A DNA stretch of 64,000 nt, taken from Mucilaginibacter dorajii (GTDB lineage: Bacteria > Bacteroidota > Bacteroidia > Sphingobacteriales > Sphingobacteriaceae). Where the stretch lies: the NCBI RefSeq assembly GCF_024808255.1, contig NZ_JANTYS010000001.1, positions 310,001-374,000 on the forward strand. Direction: 5' to 3'. This document shows positions 1-9,547 of this stretch, one piece after another; the stretch's first letter is position 1; the number at the start of each line of letters is the position of its first letter. Made by a program: the position numbers and the translations under genes. Under the pieces are notes generated by a model. It did not search any database. It was not told the DNA's origin and saw only the letters and a program-made list of their open reading frames with translations.

Positions 1-207
1 CGTCACCTGCTTTTCCATCTGTAACTCGTCTGCACCGGGATATTGGGCAATAACAAGCCCCTGCCTTACTGTAATGCGGGGATCTTCACTACGTGGCATG
101 GTAAGCAAGGCAATAATACCCACCACTACCAGGATCACGGTAATAACAATCGTGATCTGGTGATACTTCATGGATGCCTCTACTATATTTATTCTTCGTT
201 TTTTCAT
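1..207 (-). CDS. RND efflux transporter permease, N-terminal fragment
   Basis: This is the first 69 codons of an inner-membrane RND (AcrB/MexB-like) pump that runs off the left edge of the window. After a basic start (MKKRRINIVEASMKYHQ) comes a single hydrophobic helix rich in Val and Ile. It is followed by MPRSEDPRITVRQGLVIAQ, the usual periplasmic entry of RND pumps, in which the pump leaves TM1 for the porter domain. A second in-frame Met at 171 gives the more common MKYHQI start, so the first 12 residues are uncertain. The gene lies 53 bp downstream of the adaptor gene on the same strand, as expected for an adaptor-pump operon. Substrate (drug or metal) cannot be told from this fragment. 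Confidence 0.85.
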   Translation of the reverse strand, partial: MKKRRINIVEASMKYHQITIVITVILVVVGIIALLTMPRSEDPRITVRQGLVIAQYPGADELQMEKQVT

Positions 208-260
208 TACTGCGATTGAGTGATTTGAGTGTTTTTGTTGCGTTGCTGCATTATTTAAGA

Positions 261-1292
261 TCAGAGCGAAACAGCTTGCCCGTCTTTCAATTTATTTTGC
301 CCGGCTATAATTACTTTATCACCTGCTTGCAACCCGTTTGTGATAACCACCTCATTGATAAGTAAGCCACCAGTGGCCACTCTTTTGCGGATAGCTTTAT
401 GGTCATCATTAACAACAAATACATAGGTTATATCATCGGCGTCCCGCACTACTGCTTCGGCAGGTATGGCAATGGCATCCACTGTTTTCCCCGTTGATAT
501 TTTAATATCGCTCATCATGCCAGGCAATAATTTACCACTGGCATTCCCTATCCTTATTTTAACATTGAAGGTTTTGCTGGCAGCATCAGCCTGCGGATTA
601 ATAATGGTTATTTTACCCTCCAGGCTTTCGCTTAAAACAGGGATGGATATGATAGCATTTTTGCCGATGGTCAATTTGCTTATCTCGCTTTCCGCAACAG
701 AAGCCTGTGCATATACTTGATTGGTTTTTAACAAGGTAAAAGCTGATACACCTGGGGCAGCAGTAGCGCCCTTTTCAACTGATTTGGCCGAAACAATACC
801 TGCAAAGGGAGCGTACAACCTGGTATCGCTCAATCTTTTTAATGCAGTGCTTTTATTTACCTCGGCCTGCGTAAGTGAAACTTTGGTCGTTATAAAATCC
901 CTTTCTGGCAGGCTGCCTTTAGTATGTAGTTCATTTAATCTTTTAAAATTATCGGCTGCCTGATCCAGACCGGCCTGTGCAAGCCGCACCGCATTTTGGT
1001 ATTCAATCGTTTCAATAGTGGCCAGTAACTGCCCGGCGTTTACATGCTGTCCTTCCTGCACATTTACGGAAGTAACCCTGCCGGAAACAGAGAATCCCAG
1101 TGATACCGTATTATCAGCCTCAATAGTACCACTGTAAGAAAATACTTCGGGCTGCCCGGTGGGAATTATTTGTTTGGTAATAACTTTTATTGGAGCCTCA
1201 GCCTGTTTTGACTGCTCTTCCCCACTACCGCAACCGGCTATGACCGTTACCAGTATAGAAAAAAATGCAACTGTTTTAAGTGTTTCTTTCAT
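261..1292 (-). CDS. RND efflux periplasmic adaptor lipoprotein (HlyD/MFP family)
   Basis: This 343-residue membrane-fusion protein should bridge the inner-membrane RND pump and an outer-membrane channel. The N-terminus is a lipoprotein signal ending in VIAGCGSG, so Cys21 is the likely lipidated residue. Residues about 45-100 hold the first half of the biotinyl-lipoyl domain (GFSVSGRVTSVNVQEGQHV). Residues about 100-150 form a short coiled-coil hairpin. The second lipoyl half follows (LYAPFAGIVSAKSVEKGAT). The C-terminus is beta-barrel and membrane-proximal, ending GLQAGDKVIIAGQNKLKDGQ, typical of the family. Its length fits the short Bacteroidota adaptors. It is transcribed just before the pump fragment at 1-207; the outer-membrane partner is not in view. 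Confidence 0.9.
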   Translation of the reverse strand: MKETLKTVAFFSILVTVIAGCGSGEEQSKQAEAPIKVITKQIIPTGQPEVFSYSGTIEADNTVSLGFSVSGRVTSVNVQEGQHVNAGQLLATIETIEYQNAVRLAQAGLDQAADNFKRLNELHTKGSLPERDFITTKVSLTQAEVNKSTALKRLSDTRLYAPFAGIVSAKSVEKGATAAPGVSAFTLLKTNQVYAQASVAESEISKLTIGKNAIISIPVLSESLEGKITIINPQADAASKTFNVKIRIGNASGKLLPGMMSDIKISTGKTVDAIAIPAEAVVRDADDITYVFVVNDDHKAIRKRVATGGLLINEVVITNGLQAGDKVIIAGQNKLKDGQAVSL

Positions 1293-1315
1293 TGTCCTAT
1301 TTTGTTTTTATGATG

Positions 1316-1981
1316 TTATGCTGATATAATTTGGAATGTGTTTTCAGGATGCTTTACTTCGTTCTTATAAAGTTGGATGATATACCGGGCAACATGATGA
1401 CCGTCCTCCTGAGCGGGATCAGTGAAAACATGATAATACTTTATGCCATAGAGTTTTACCTCTGCCGCAAATAGTTTTGAAAGTTCTGCCTGCATACAGC
1501 CGGCGATAGCGGCTAACGACGAAAGGTTGCCATGGGCCGGCGAGGGCGTATTACTTATGGTAATGTACATGCCATGTGTTTGGCGCTTCATTGACTGGAG
1601 TATTATTTTTCCGGCTATGAAACAAGCGGATATACTGTCATGCACCATTCTCTCCCATTCGGTATAGGAAACTTCCGTGAGCGGGTTATCTGGACAGTCA
1701 TTGTCAAATACCAGCACAATCAAATCTATATTTCCGAAACAAGCTTTAATATCTTCCAGAAAGCCTGCTGCTTTATTATAGTCTGATAGATCGGTTAGCA
1801 GGGTAACCAATTCTCCTGTTGTAACAGGGGCGGTGACCTCTTTAAGCAATTGCAATTCATCGTAACTTTTTACAGGAACAATAACAGTGGCATTGTTACT
1901 TAACAGGCCGCTTATGATTTTTAACCAAGCATCCCCGGCACCTGCTACAATGGAAATAAACTCTCTGGAAAAACTGCCCAT
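1316..1981 (-). CDS. SDR-like Rossmann-fold protein lacking the catalytic YxxxK
   Basis: The protein has about 221 residues. I prefer the ATG at 1981 (MGSFSREFISIVAGAG), because it places the Rossmann glycine motif (VAGAGDAWL) at the normal distance from the N-terminus. A longer GTG start at 2026 is possible. Alternating strands and helices, the IDLIVLVFDND strand and the WERMVHDSISACFIAGKIIL helix match the short-chain dehydrogenase fold. The segment that should carry the active-site Tyr and Lys reads SSLAAIAGCMQAELSKLF, so both residues are missing. Enzymatic reduction is therefore doubtful, and a binding or regulatory role is conceivable. It lies between the AraC regulator and the efflux genes on the same strand. 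The family call is moderate and the function is unknown. Confidence 0.6.
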   Translation of the reverse strand: MGSFSREFISIVAGAGDAWLKIISGLLSNNATVIVPVKSYDELQLLKEVTAPVTTGELVTLLTDLSDYNKAAGFLEDIKACFGNIDLIVLVFDNDCPDNPLTEVSYTEWERMVHDSISACFIAGKIILQSMKRQTHGMYITISNTPSPAHGNLSSLAAIAGCMQAELSKLFAAEVKLYGIKYYHVFTDPAQEDGHHVARYIIQLYKNEVKHPENTFQIISA

Positions 1982-2101
1982 ACCTTGATATCTGATGGCG
2001 GATTTGCCGAAACAAATCCACGGCACAAAGGTGAATCTTATCGGGACGGGGTAGAATGTGCAAAAGGCGGTAGCAGATGTGTAAAAGGCGGTAAATGTAC
2101 T

Positions 2102-2992
2102 TTATACTTGGTTCCTATAATCGGATGGTGACACACCTGTACGTTTTTTGAAGTACTGGCTGAAGAAGAATTGATCATTAAAGTGAAGAGAGTCCGCGAC
2201 CTGAACAATACTGAGTTGGGAGTTTTTGAGCAATACTTTTGCTTCCAATACCACCATATCCTCAATTAATTCACCAGCTGTTTTTCCTGAAATTTCTTTA
2301 ATGGTTTCCGATAAATACTTAGCGGTTACATGCAACTGATCTGCATAAAAGCTAACGCTCCGCTGTTCTCTGAAGTGCAGCGCAAGCATGTAATGAAAGC
2401 GCTGATTTAATTCGTCTTTTCTCGAAAATTTCCCTTGAATTAAAGCGGCCTCTGGTTGGTAAATCGCATCTACTTCGTATAAGAATGATTCGATCTGATT
2501 ACGGATGATCTTTTTCCGGTGCGGATGTTCTTTCTTCTCAGCTAATTGTTCAATGATCGAAAAATAATGCAGCAAATTATCTATCTGATTGCTTGCGATG
2601 GCTACTTTAGGCAAAGCATTGGCATCAAGAAAACGGAACTTTTGTAAAAACTGGCTGTCGGCAAGGCTTTCGGTAAGGAACTCTTTACGAAACAAGAGAC
2701 CGCTGATATTAAAATCGTCGCTTTGTGTTGTCATACCGCTAGATAACATGGTAGGGGTGAGTATCACCAGTGTGTTTTTTACAGCTTCATATTCCTGTAA
2801 ATTCACGGAAAAATACATCGAACCTTCAGTTATAATGGCAATCGCATAATCGTTAAACCGAAAGGGGTACTGAATGAGGTAACGTGGCGGTAATTGATCA
2901 TGCAGTACAAAAAAATCATCTTCGTCCCAGCCCGAAATACCCATTTCAGAAAGAAATTGGGCAGACGTTAATTGTGGGATGATTCTGGACAT
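2102..2992 (-). CDS. AraC family transcriptional regulator
   Basis: This 296-residue regulator has an N-terminal cupin-like sensory region (residues about 20-140) and a C-terminal double helix-turn-helix. The HTH starts at about residue 195 (RFHYMLALHFREQRSVSFYA) and contains the hallmark second-helix segment FNDQFFFSQYFKKRTGVSPS near the end. The family binds direct half-sites near promoters and usually activates or represses adjacent genes. The gene is encoded upstream of the SDR-like and efflux genes on the same strand, so it is a good candidate for controlling them. No effector can be read from the sequence. The 1.2 kb upstream of it is non-coding. Confidence 0.9.
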   Translation of the reverse strand: MSRIIPQLTSAQFLSEMGISGWDEDDFFVLHDQLPPRYLIQYPFRFNDYAIAIITEGSMYFSVNLQEYEAVKNTLVILTPTMLSSGMTTQSDDFNISGLLFRKEFLTESLADSQFLQKFRFLDANALPKVAIASNQIDNLLHYFSIIEQLAEKKEHPHRKKIIRNQIESFLYEVDAIYQPEAALIQGKFSRKDELNQRFHYMLALHFREQRSVSFYADQLHVTAKYLSETIKEISGKTAGELIEDMVVLEAKVLLKNSQLSIVQVADSLHFNDQFFFSQYFKKRTGVSPSDYRNQV

Positions 2993-4186
2993 ATTAATGC
3001 AAATAATGATTTACTGCTTGTACTGGCCAAAACTAAATAAAACGGCCTGATTATTGATGCCTTATTTCAGATTTTGGTCATCAACAATGGTACTGTTAAA
3101 AAGACCCTGTCAAAAAGAGAATTTGGGCGTCCATTGCCTCCTCAATTTGGGTGAAACAAAATATAAAATAGGCGGCAAAACAATTTCTTCCAAAGGGAAG
3201 GGTAGTATAGTTGCAATTTTTACAATACTGGACCAGGCAAGCTTCTATTCAAATGATTGTGGATTTTTGCAATAAATTACCAATATTAAACTGATCCACT
3301 AGAGCTGCTAAAGTCAATATTGATATAATCTGAAGAGTTAAATATACGTCCGCTCTCGCCTATTATGCTTCGTCAAATTCTAAAAACGTTAAACAAATTC
3401 AATCGTGTAGACGATTTTGAATAATATTGAGCATTATTCCCCCCTGTGTTTGATTTAATTACCCCTCACGCCTGATCAGCGGGAAGTCTATCTTCGACTT
3501 TATTTTATAAACCATTATAACGCCAGAATCGTCTCTGACTACCATCTTTGAATTGATTATAGAACGCGTGACTGGCTTAAGGTCATGGCTTTCTGTAGTG
3601 ATGTTTCGCAATCCTGAAAGGGGCGCGCTGCATAACTACCTAGGCAGCCTGTTTACTTGTGAGGGATGCCGCGCGAAAGGTGGTATATGCAGTCTGAATT
3701 CTGGTTGACCATTAAACTTAAGCATATGAAATAGCAATTTCAGGTCATTTAAGGAATAATCAGGTCAGAAGCTGATCAACTATGGTGATTGGCCTAAACT
3801 GCAAACAGCAATACCCGTAACGCAATCTTTTTTTATAGAAAAATAACTTCGATGCTTAAAATATTAACTATGGTTGTGCTTTTATTAATTAACTCCATAT
3901 GTATCACTTAAATCAAATGTTAATGAAATAAAATAAAAATCACTTAAAACCAATAATTGATTCGGGGATGGATCAATTATATCCCGTGTGGTATAAAAAG
4001 CTCTCATTATACCCGGAAAATTGATTGCCAATTATCAGTTAAAATCAATGTTTTTATAAAAATGTTTTACGGTGCTGAATCATCGCGACAGGTATTCTAT
4101 TGCCTGAAGTGAAGGAAATGCTATCGGAAAATTGGCACTTCTTAAACCATACTAAATTATAATTCATCAATTAAATTTTACAAATT
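2993..4186. other. 1.2 kb intergenic region between AraC gene and PUL 1
   Basis: I see no convincing gene here. A 73-codon open frame at 3054-3275 has no signal, no recognisable family and unusual composition. The stretch 3300-3700 has the look of decayed sequence, with no long frame on either strand. The last 200 bp before the lipoprotein gene at 4187 are AT-rich and should hold its promoter, but I could not find a clear TTTG/TAnnTTTG pair. Confidence 0.5.
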
Positions 4187-5458
4187 ATGAGAAAAGCTTT
4201 GTTTTATGCGAGTATTATTATGCTTGCGGTATCTACCGGTTGCTCTAAGGAAAAAAAAGGTCCGATAGTGGCAAAAGTCCCCGGCGAATCTGAAAATCGC
4301 AATGTGAAAACTTCGGCGATTGATTTTATACACCCCGGAACGGTATTGACCAAGCCGCAAATGCAGTATGCCTACGCCCAGGCAATAGCTAATGTGGAGC
4401 CCTACAAAACAACCTTTGCTAATTTTCAAAGCAATTATGCTACATTTTTATCCAGCAGCTATGCGCCTCATGCGCATACCCAGGTGGGTAGGAATTTATA
4501 TAAGAGCGATTACGAAAATGATGCGATGGCCATGTTTGTGAACGGTGTAATGTGGAATATGACCGGGCAAACAAGATATGCCGACAAGGTTATTCAATTG
4601 CTTGATGCGTGGGCTTCAACCTGCACATCTATTCAATATCCTGATAACGACTGGCAGTTGTGTAATGGCTACGGATTACACTTTATGATTTATGGGGCAG
4701 ATATGGTTTACAACTATTCCGGCCTTACTTCAACAAAGAAGACCAACTATAAAAACCTGTTCAAAATATTTTATAACTATTATGCAGCCTATGCCGCCAC
4801 TTATAGCAAAACAGCCCCCTTTGTGGTTGATGGCTGGCCATCGTGGGGCTCAAGTGCCGGTAAGTTTATAATGGCATATGGTATATTCTGCGAAAGCCAG
4901 ACGGCCTATAATTTATCGCTGGAATATTTTAACAGAACTGCGGCAAATGGAGCCGACAACGGTACGAACGTAACCGCATTTTTGTCTACTGGACAGCCGA
5001 TTGAAGGGGGCCGTGACCAATACTATACCCAACTTTGTTTAGCCAGCTTCCTGGAATGGGCCCAGATGGCATACAACCAGGGCAACAAATCGCTTTATGA
5101 TGCGCGCAGCGGGGTGATCGGCAAGGCTATGGAATATACGGCTAAATATAACCTTGGAAATAACGTGACGTGGGATCCTGTTACCCCTGCTACGTCAATT
5201 TGGCAGGTAACTCCTCCAATTGCTGCTATCTCATCGTCTAACCGTGGTAATTACCGCCCAATCTGGTATATGGCTTACAACTATTATCACCGTTATCGTG
5301 GTTTAAGTATGCCTTATACCGAACAGGTTGTGGCAAGTCACGTAAATGAAGGTGCGACAGCCACAATCACCGATGAAGTTGGATGGGGGAGTTTATTCTA
5401 TTGTAATACTTCACAGGCGGTCGTTTCCCCGTCGTACACATGGTCAGGAATCTATTAA
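4187..5458 (+). CDS. Alginate-lyase-family (alpha/alpha-toroid) lipoprotein
   Basis: This 423-residue secreted lipoprotein has a signal ending LAVSTGCSKEKK, with Cys19 as the probable lipidation site. The mature part resembles the alginate lyase superfamily fold (Pfam Alginate_lyase). The family's opening motif reads FIHPGTVLTKPQMQYA, in which HPG and a small helix start the toroid. A central GGRDQYYTQLCLASFLEWAQ matches the GRDQxHTQ motif that lines the substrate cleft, with Tyr in place of the usual His. Members cleave uronic-acid polysaccharides by beta-elimination, but many relatives in Sus loci have unassigned substrates. It begins the first polysaccharide locus, divergent in function from the three GH43 enzymes that follow. 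A terminator-like hairpin lies 18 bp past the stop. Confidence 0.75.
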   Translation: MRKALFYASIIMLAVSTGCSKEKKGPIVAKVPGESENRNVKTSAIDFIHPGTVLTKPQMQYAYAQAIANVEPYKTTFANFQSNYATFLSSSYAPHAHTQVGRNLYKSDYENDAMAMFVNGVMWNMTGQTRYADKVIQLLDAWASTCTSIQYPDNDWQLCNGYGLHFMIYGADMVYNYSGLTSTKKTNYKNLFKIFYNYYAAYAATYSKTAPFVVDGWPSWGSSAGKFIMAYGIFCESQTAYNLSLEYFNRTAANGADNGTNVTAFLSTGQPIEGGRDQYYTQLCLASFLEWAQMAYNQGNKSLYDARSGVIGKAMEYTAKYNLGNNVTWDPVTPATSIWQVTPPIAAISSSNRGNYRPIWYMAYNYYHRYRGLSMPYTEQVVASHVNEGATATITDEVGWGSLFYCNTSQAVVSPSYTWSGIY

Positions 5459-5475
5459 TGTTTCATTATACAGAG

Positions 5476-5508
5476 GCCGCATCATATTAGAGTTGGTGCG
5501 GCTTTTAT
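5476..5508 (+). terminator. Intrinsic terminator after the alginate-lyase-like gene
   Basis: A GCCGCA...TGCGGC stem (5476-5481 with 5497-5502) with a 15-nt loop is followed by a short T-run. It sits between two convergent genes (the 4187-5458 gene and the GH43 gene ending at 5580). Confidence 0.65.
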
Positions 5509-5579
5509 ATTGATCACTATGTTGATAGGGGATTTAAGGTGTTTATAGTCACATTATGTTTTGACTTTGTGCGATTGGT

Positions 5580-6638
5580 CTAAAACTTCAATTCGAGTTT
5601 CCAATTATCAGCGAGGTGTTGGGCCTCTTTTCGGGTAACTTGTATAACGGCGCCATGTTTCGGAGACGAAAAATTTGTAGATTTCATTACACCTTCATTA
5701 AAATGTCCGAGGTCTTTAAAACTCTTAAAATCAGTGGTCTCACTGAACCCGAAATTATGTGGATTTATTCCGAAAATGTCGTAAACAAGAATCCATTTAT
5801 TTTGACCTATCAGCTTGTAAACCGTGGGAGCTTCACAAGCGCCTGGCTCCGGATCATACCATTTATCGTCATAACGGTAACCCGTATTTATAGTATTTGA
5901 AACCGCCTGCTTAATTCCCGAACCACCGTCATGAGATACGTAAAACAAATGGTACTTGCCATTTACTTTGGTGATATCCCCATCAATGAAAGATACATCT
6001 TTTGGGTACTGAAATAATAATTGAGGCTTTGTTTCCATACCTGTGAAATCTTTGTTCATGTAGGCATAATAAAGTTTATTGTTCCCGTTCCCAAAACGCA
6101 TCGTAAAGTAGATCATCATTTTCTGTAACTTTTCATCGTATATCAACTCAGGTGCCCAAGCGCAACCAATGTCAATAAGTTCAGGGAATGCCTGATCAAT
6201 GCGCAGTACTTGGTGAGTCCAATGTATGAGATCCCTTGATTTCATCAGTACCAGGCCCCGGTTATTACCCCATCCGTATTGCTTGCCGTCACGTTCCCAT
6301 TCTGTATTACGGTATCCTGCTTTCATGCCATAAATGTGTAAGTCAGTTAGGGCGAGATAAAACAGACCATCGGGGCCACGGGTAATATAGGGATCTCTTA
6401 TTCCCTTTTGTTCGGCAATGGTGTCTCCGGCAATAATTGGATTTTCATTGTTGACGTCAGTAAAACAATGGCCATCCTTACTTAAGGCCATATATAAACC
6501 ATGCGTATTATCCTTAAAATAAACCATTAGATATGCTGTCATATCTTTTTCTTTTGGGATTTTTAATTGCTGGGCTGATCCAATAGCGGCAAAAAAAAGG
6601 AAGAAACAAAATAAAGCGGTACGGTAGCGTTGAAACAT
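5580..6638 (-). CDS. Glycoside hydrolase family 43 enzyme
   Basis: I chose the ATG at 6638 because it gives a clean signal peptide (MFQRYRTALFCFFLFFAAIG, cleavage after SAQ) and leaves about 352 residues. The open frame extends 17 codons further but that extension has no function. The five-bladed propeller triad of GH43 is visible: base Asp82 in GIRDPYI, pKa modulator Asp219 in FIDGDI, and acid Glu269 in CEAPTVY. GH43 enzymes remove arabinose or xylose from arabinans, arabinoxylans or pectic side chains. The compact one-domain form suggests an exo-acting periplasmic enzyme. It is on the opposite strand to its two GH43 neighbours and shares the divergent promoter region 6639-7161 with the next one. 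Confidence 0.85.
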   Translation of the reverse strand: MFQRYRTALFCFFLFFAAIGSAQQLKIPKEKDMTAYLMVYFKDNTHGLYMALSKDGHCFTDVNNENPIIAGDTIAEQKGIRDPYITRGPDGLFYLALTDLHIYGMKAGYRNTEWERDGKQYGWGNNRGLVLMKSRDLIHWTHQVLRIDQAFPELIDIGCAWAPELIYDEKLQKMMIYFTMRFGNGNNKLYYAYMNKDFTGMETKPQLLFQYPKDVSFIDGDITKVNGKYHLFYVSHDGGSGIKQAVSNTINTGYRYDDKWYDPEPGACEAPTVYKLIGQNKWILVYDIFGINPHNFGFSETTDFKSFKDLGHFNEGVMKSTNFSSPKHGAVIQVTRKEAQHLADNWKLELKF

Positions 6639-6944
6639 GTCCTGTTGTAATTGGTTGATCAAAAGTAACAATAATTGTTGTTTATACAATTATTGTTATG
6701 ATTAATTAATATTAGCTTTTTGTAATCGGAATCCGATACAAGCAGGATGTCTTAATCCTTTACCAATCTGATTGATATTTATTCTGAGCTTAATGGCACC
6801 GATTCCGGTTTAAATACTTTACTTAGGGGCATAGCATAGACTATTTTTTTAATTCTTATTATGTTCCGAAATGTTATTAACGATATGTTGTATGTTGAAA
6901 TGTTAGTTTTTAATTCGTCCTTCGAGACATGCATTTGCCGTCTT

Positions 6945-6977
6945 TTTGCAAAACCATTTTTATTTCTTGTATATTTG
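6945..6977 (+). promoter_or_regulatory. Bacteroidota-type promoter for the GH43 gene at 7162
   Basis: TTTG at 6945-6948 is followed after 21 nt by TATATTTG at 6970-6977, an exact match to the Bacteroidota sigma-ABfr -33/-7 consensus (TTTG, TAnnTTTG). Transcription would begin near 6984 and leave a leader of about 180 nt before the GH43 start. The spacing is at the upper end of the known range. The rest of 6639-7161 shows no gene. Confidence 0.5.
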
Positions 6978-7161
6978 GTGTGTAAATAACAATTATAAAT
7001 GACATGTCTTTATTTTTCAATTGATGCAGCTGAATGTTGTTAGTGGGCATTTTTGATGATAAGGCTGTTGCCGGAAAAGTCGTTAACTAGCAGGGGGGAT
7101 TGCGGGGAATTATTTGTTAAACCTTCGCTACAATTTGTAAACGTTACACCATCAAACATAC

Positions 7162-8499
7162 ATGAAACAAGTACTTAGGTTATCTTTTATGGGATTATTC
7201 CTGTTGGCAAGTCAAATCGTATTTTGTCAGACTAAACAGCCAGGTTTCCCTGCTAGGAATAAAAAAACAGATCGCGCAAAAGTCGCTGAGGATGCAGGTG
7301 CACTGAGGATACCGAATGGCTATGCCGATAATTTACATTGGGATATCCCATTGGATACTCTGGGACAAAATGGATCTATTATTCACTGGAAATCGGGAGA
7401 TGAGAGCTATGTCACCAGTCTTGGAAAATTACTCAAGCGATCTCCACGAAACGGAAAAAAAGTCAGCGTTACTATGAAAGCTATTATTTCCTTAGGAAAT
7501 GCGGTACGAACCAAGAGCTTTAATATTTACATTGCCTATGAAGAGTTACCCTATAGCGGCTATTTATTTGCTTATTTCGAAGGTTCGGGCGAAGCGGCTC
7601 AGCAGGAGCAGCTTCGGTTCGGCGTTAGCGCGGACGCTTTTAACTGGAACGCGCTAAACGGAAACCGTCCGGTATTGTCATCAACAGAGATTTCACAAAC
7701 CGGGGGGATCCGAGATCCCCACATCCTGCGCGGCGAGGAGGAAAATAGTTTCTATATGGTAGCCACCGATATGTCTGCCATTAAAAATGGTTGGGGACAT
7801 AACCCCGGTATCGACATGCTCAAATCCGGCAACCTCATTGACTGGAGCCATAGCATCATTGACCTGGCAAAGACATACCCCGAAAATTTTTCAGATGTGA
7901 AATGGGTCTGGGCACCCCAAACGATCTATGATCCGGCTGCCGGGAAGTATCTCGTTTATTTCACCGTTCGTTTCCAAAACGATCCCAGACTCGATTTTTA
8001 TTCAGCTTATGCTAATAAGGATTTTACGGGTTTTGAACATGAACCGGCATTGATGTTCAGAGCGAAATATGGTGCAATAGACGGCGACATTATTTATAAA
8101 GATGGCGTTTATCATTTTTTCTTTAAGGGAAACACCAAGGATGAGAATGGGAAGGAAGTTCAGAATGGTATCCAACAGGCCATAGGACATAGCTTACAAG
8201 GTCCCTGGGCGGAGAATTTTAAATACCTGGATGCCTATTCGACCAAACACATTGTTGTAGAAGGGTCGGGTATATTCAAACTCAATAATTCAGAAACCTA
8301 CGTTTTGATGTATGACCTTTACACCAGACTGAGGTACGAGTATCAGAAAAGCTCAGATCTGTATCATTTTACAGAAAATCCCGAATCATTTACCAAAAAT
8401 TTCAATCCGCGACATGGCACGGTTATCAGCATAACCAGAGAAGAAGCCAAACGGCTAAACGAAAGATGGGGCGGAGTTCCTCCTGAATTATTGAAATAA
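7162..8499 (+). CDS. GH43 enzyme with an N-terminal Ig-like domain
   Basis: The protein has 445 residues. A signal peptide (ending about residue 23, IVFCQ) is followed by a beta-rich module at residues about 40-130 resembling the atrophied bacterial Ig domains found in front of many GH43 and pectin enzymes (WKSGDESYVTSLGKLLKRSP). The GH43 propeller fills residues 135-440. Its triad is Asp185 in GIRDPHI, Asp307 in AIDGDI and Glu367 in VVEGSGIF. The last motif replaces the common EAP with EGS, as in arabinan-active subfamilies. The role is probably arabinosidase or arabinanase-like trimming in the periplasm. It is 61 bp upstream of a third GH43 gene on the same strand, probably in one operon. 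Confidence 0.85.
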   Translation: MKQVLRLSFMGLFLLASQIVFCQTKQPGFPARNKKTDRAKVAEDAGALRIPNGYADNLHWDIPLDTLGQNGSIIHWKSGDESYVTSLGKLLKRSPRNGKKVSVTMKAIISLGNAVRTKSFNIYIAYEELPYSGYLFAYFEGSGEAAQQEQLRFGVSADAFNWNALNGNRPVLSSTEISQTGGIRDPHILRGEEENSFYMVATDMSAIKNGWGHNPGIDMLKSGNLIDWSHSIIDLAKTYPENFSDVKWVWAPQTIYDPAAGKYLVYFTVRFQNDPRLDFYSAYANKDFTGFEHEPALMFRAKYGAIDGDIIYKDGVYHFFFKGNTKDENGKEVQNGIQQAIGHSLQGPWAENFKYLDAYSTKHIVVEGSGIFKLNNSETYVLMYDLYTRLRYEYQKSSDLYHFTENPESFTKNFNPRHGTVISITREEAKRLNERWGGVPPELLK

Positions 8500-8560
8500 A
8501 ACATTTAGGGAAGATAATTGGGGAATCTCAAAGGAAAATAAAGATTAGTATTATTAAATA

Positions 8561-9547
8561 ATGCATCATCGGATGATAAAACCGTACATTATAACAGTTA
8601 CTTTCTTTCTTGCGCTTACTTACGAGGTAAGGGCGCAAGTCGACAGTCTTTACCATTTCGAAAGCACAGGAAATCCTGTCATAACACATAAATTCACCGC
8701 GGATCCTTCTGCTTTTGTCGAGAGAGATACCCTTTGGTTATTTACGGGCCATGATTTTGCAGGCAATCAAAAAGGATATCAAATGAAAGACTGGTGTGTA
8801 TTTTCTACAACTGACCTTATCCATTGGACAGAATATCCTACACCTTTGAAAATAACTGACTTTGCCTGGGATCGGACAGGTGCAGCGTATGCTGCCCAGA
8901 CGATCAAGCGGAACGGGAAGTATTATTGGTATATGAGTACAAACGGTTCCGGTATTGGTGTAGCTGTCGCTGACCGGCCCGAGGGCCCATACAAAGATGC
9001 ACTCGGGAAGCCACTTTTAACGAATGCCGATTGTTTTGCTTCCAAGCATTACTGGACTTGCATCGACCCGACGGTGATCATAGACAACGGACAAGCATGG
9101 TTGTTTTGGGGAAACGGGGTTTGTTACTATGCCAAATTGAAAGCGAATATGATCGAAATCGACGGCGAAATCAAGAAAATAGATTTCGATCACCTGAAAT
9201 TTACCGAGGCGCCCTGGATCCACAAACGAAAAGGAAAATACTATCTTTCCTATGCTACAGGTTTCCCTGAAAAAATTGCTTACGCGATGGCAAATCACAT
9301 TCAGGGACCCTATCATTATAAAGGTATACTAAATGAAATTGCAGGGAACAGTAATACCAATCACCAGGCAATAATTGAATTCAAGGGGCAATCGTATTTC
9401 ATTTACCACAATGGAGCTGTTCAGCCCAACGGGGGCAGTTATAGCCGGTCGGTCTGTATAGATAAAATTTATTATAATAAGGATGGATCAATGAAACGAG
9501 TATCTATGACCACTGAAGGGGTACAATCAGGGACGGGCCGAAAATGA
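8561..9547 (+). CDS. GH43-like arabinosidase/xylosidase
   Basis: This 328-residue secreted protein has a signal peptide (FFLALTYEVRAQ) and a single five-bladed propeller domain. The start could be 8561 or the in-frame Met at 8573, which lacks the MHHR prefix. The catalytic triad is Asp48 in TADPSAF, Asp169 in CIDPTVI and Glu216 in FTEAPWIH. The closing segment TNHQAIIEFKGQSYFIYHNG carries the His that normally completes the GH43 metal or water site. Its sequence resembles the beta-xylosidase/alpha-arabinofuranosidase subgroups more than its two GH43 neighbours, so the three enzymes probably act on different linkages of one arabinose- or xylose-containing glycan. Confidence 0.85.
   Translation: MHHRMIKPYIITVTFFLALTYEVRAQVDSLYHFESTGNPVITHKFTADPSAFVERDTLWLFTGHDFAGNQKGYQMKDWCVFSTTDLIHWTEYPTPLKITDFAWDRTGAAYAAQTIKRNGKYYWYMSTNGSGIGVAVADRPEGPYKDALGKPLLTNADCFASKHYWTCIDPTVIIDNGQAWLFWGNGVCYYAKLKANMIEIDGEIKKIDFDHLKFTEAPWIHKRKGKYYLSYATGFPEKIAYAMANHIQGPYHYKGILNEIAGNSNTNHQAIIEFKGQSYFIYHNGAVQPNGGSYSRSVCIDKIYYNKDGSMKRVSMTTEGVQSGTGRK

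Noticed and set aside
3054..3275. 73-codon open frame
   Set aside because: It has no ribosome binding context, signal or family resemblance and lies in a region that looks decayed.
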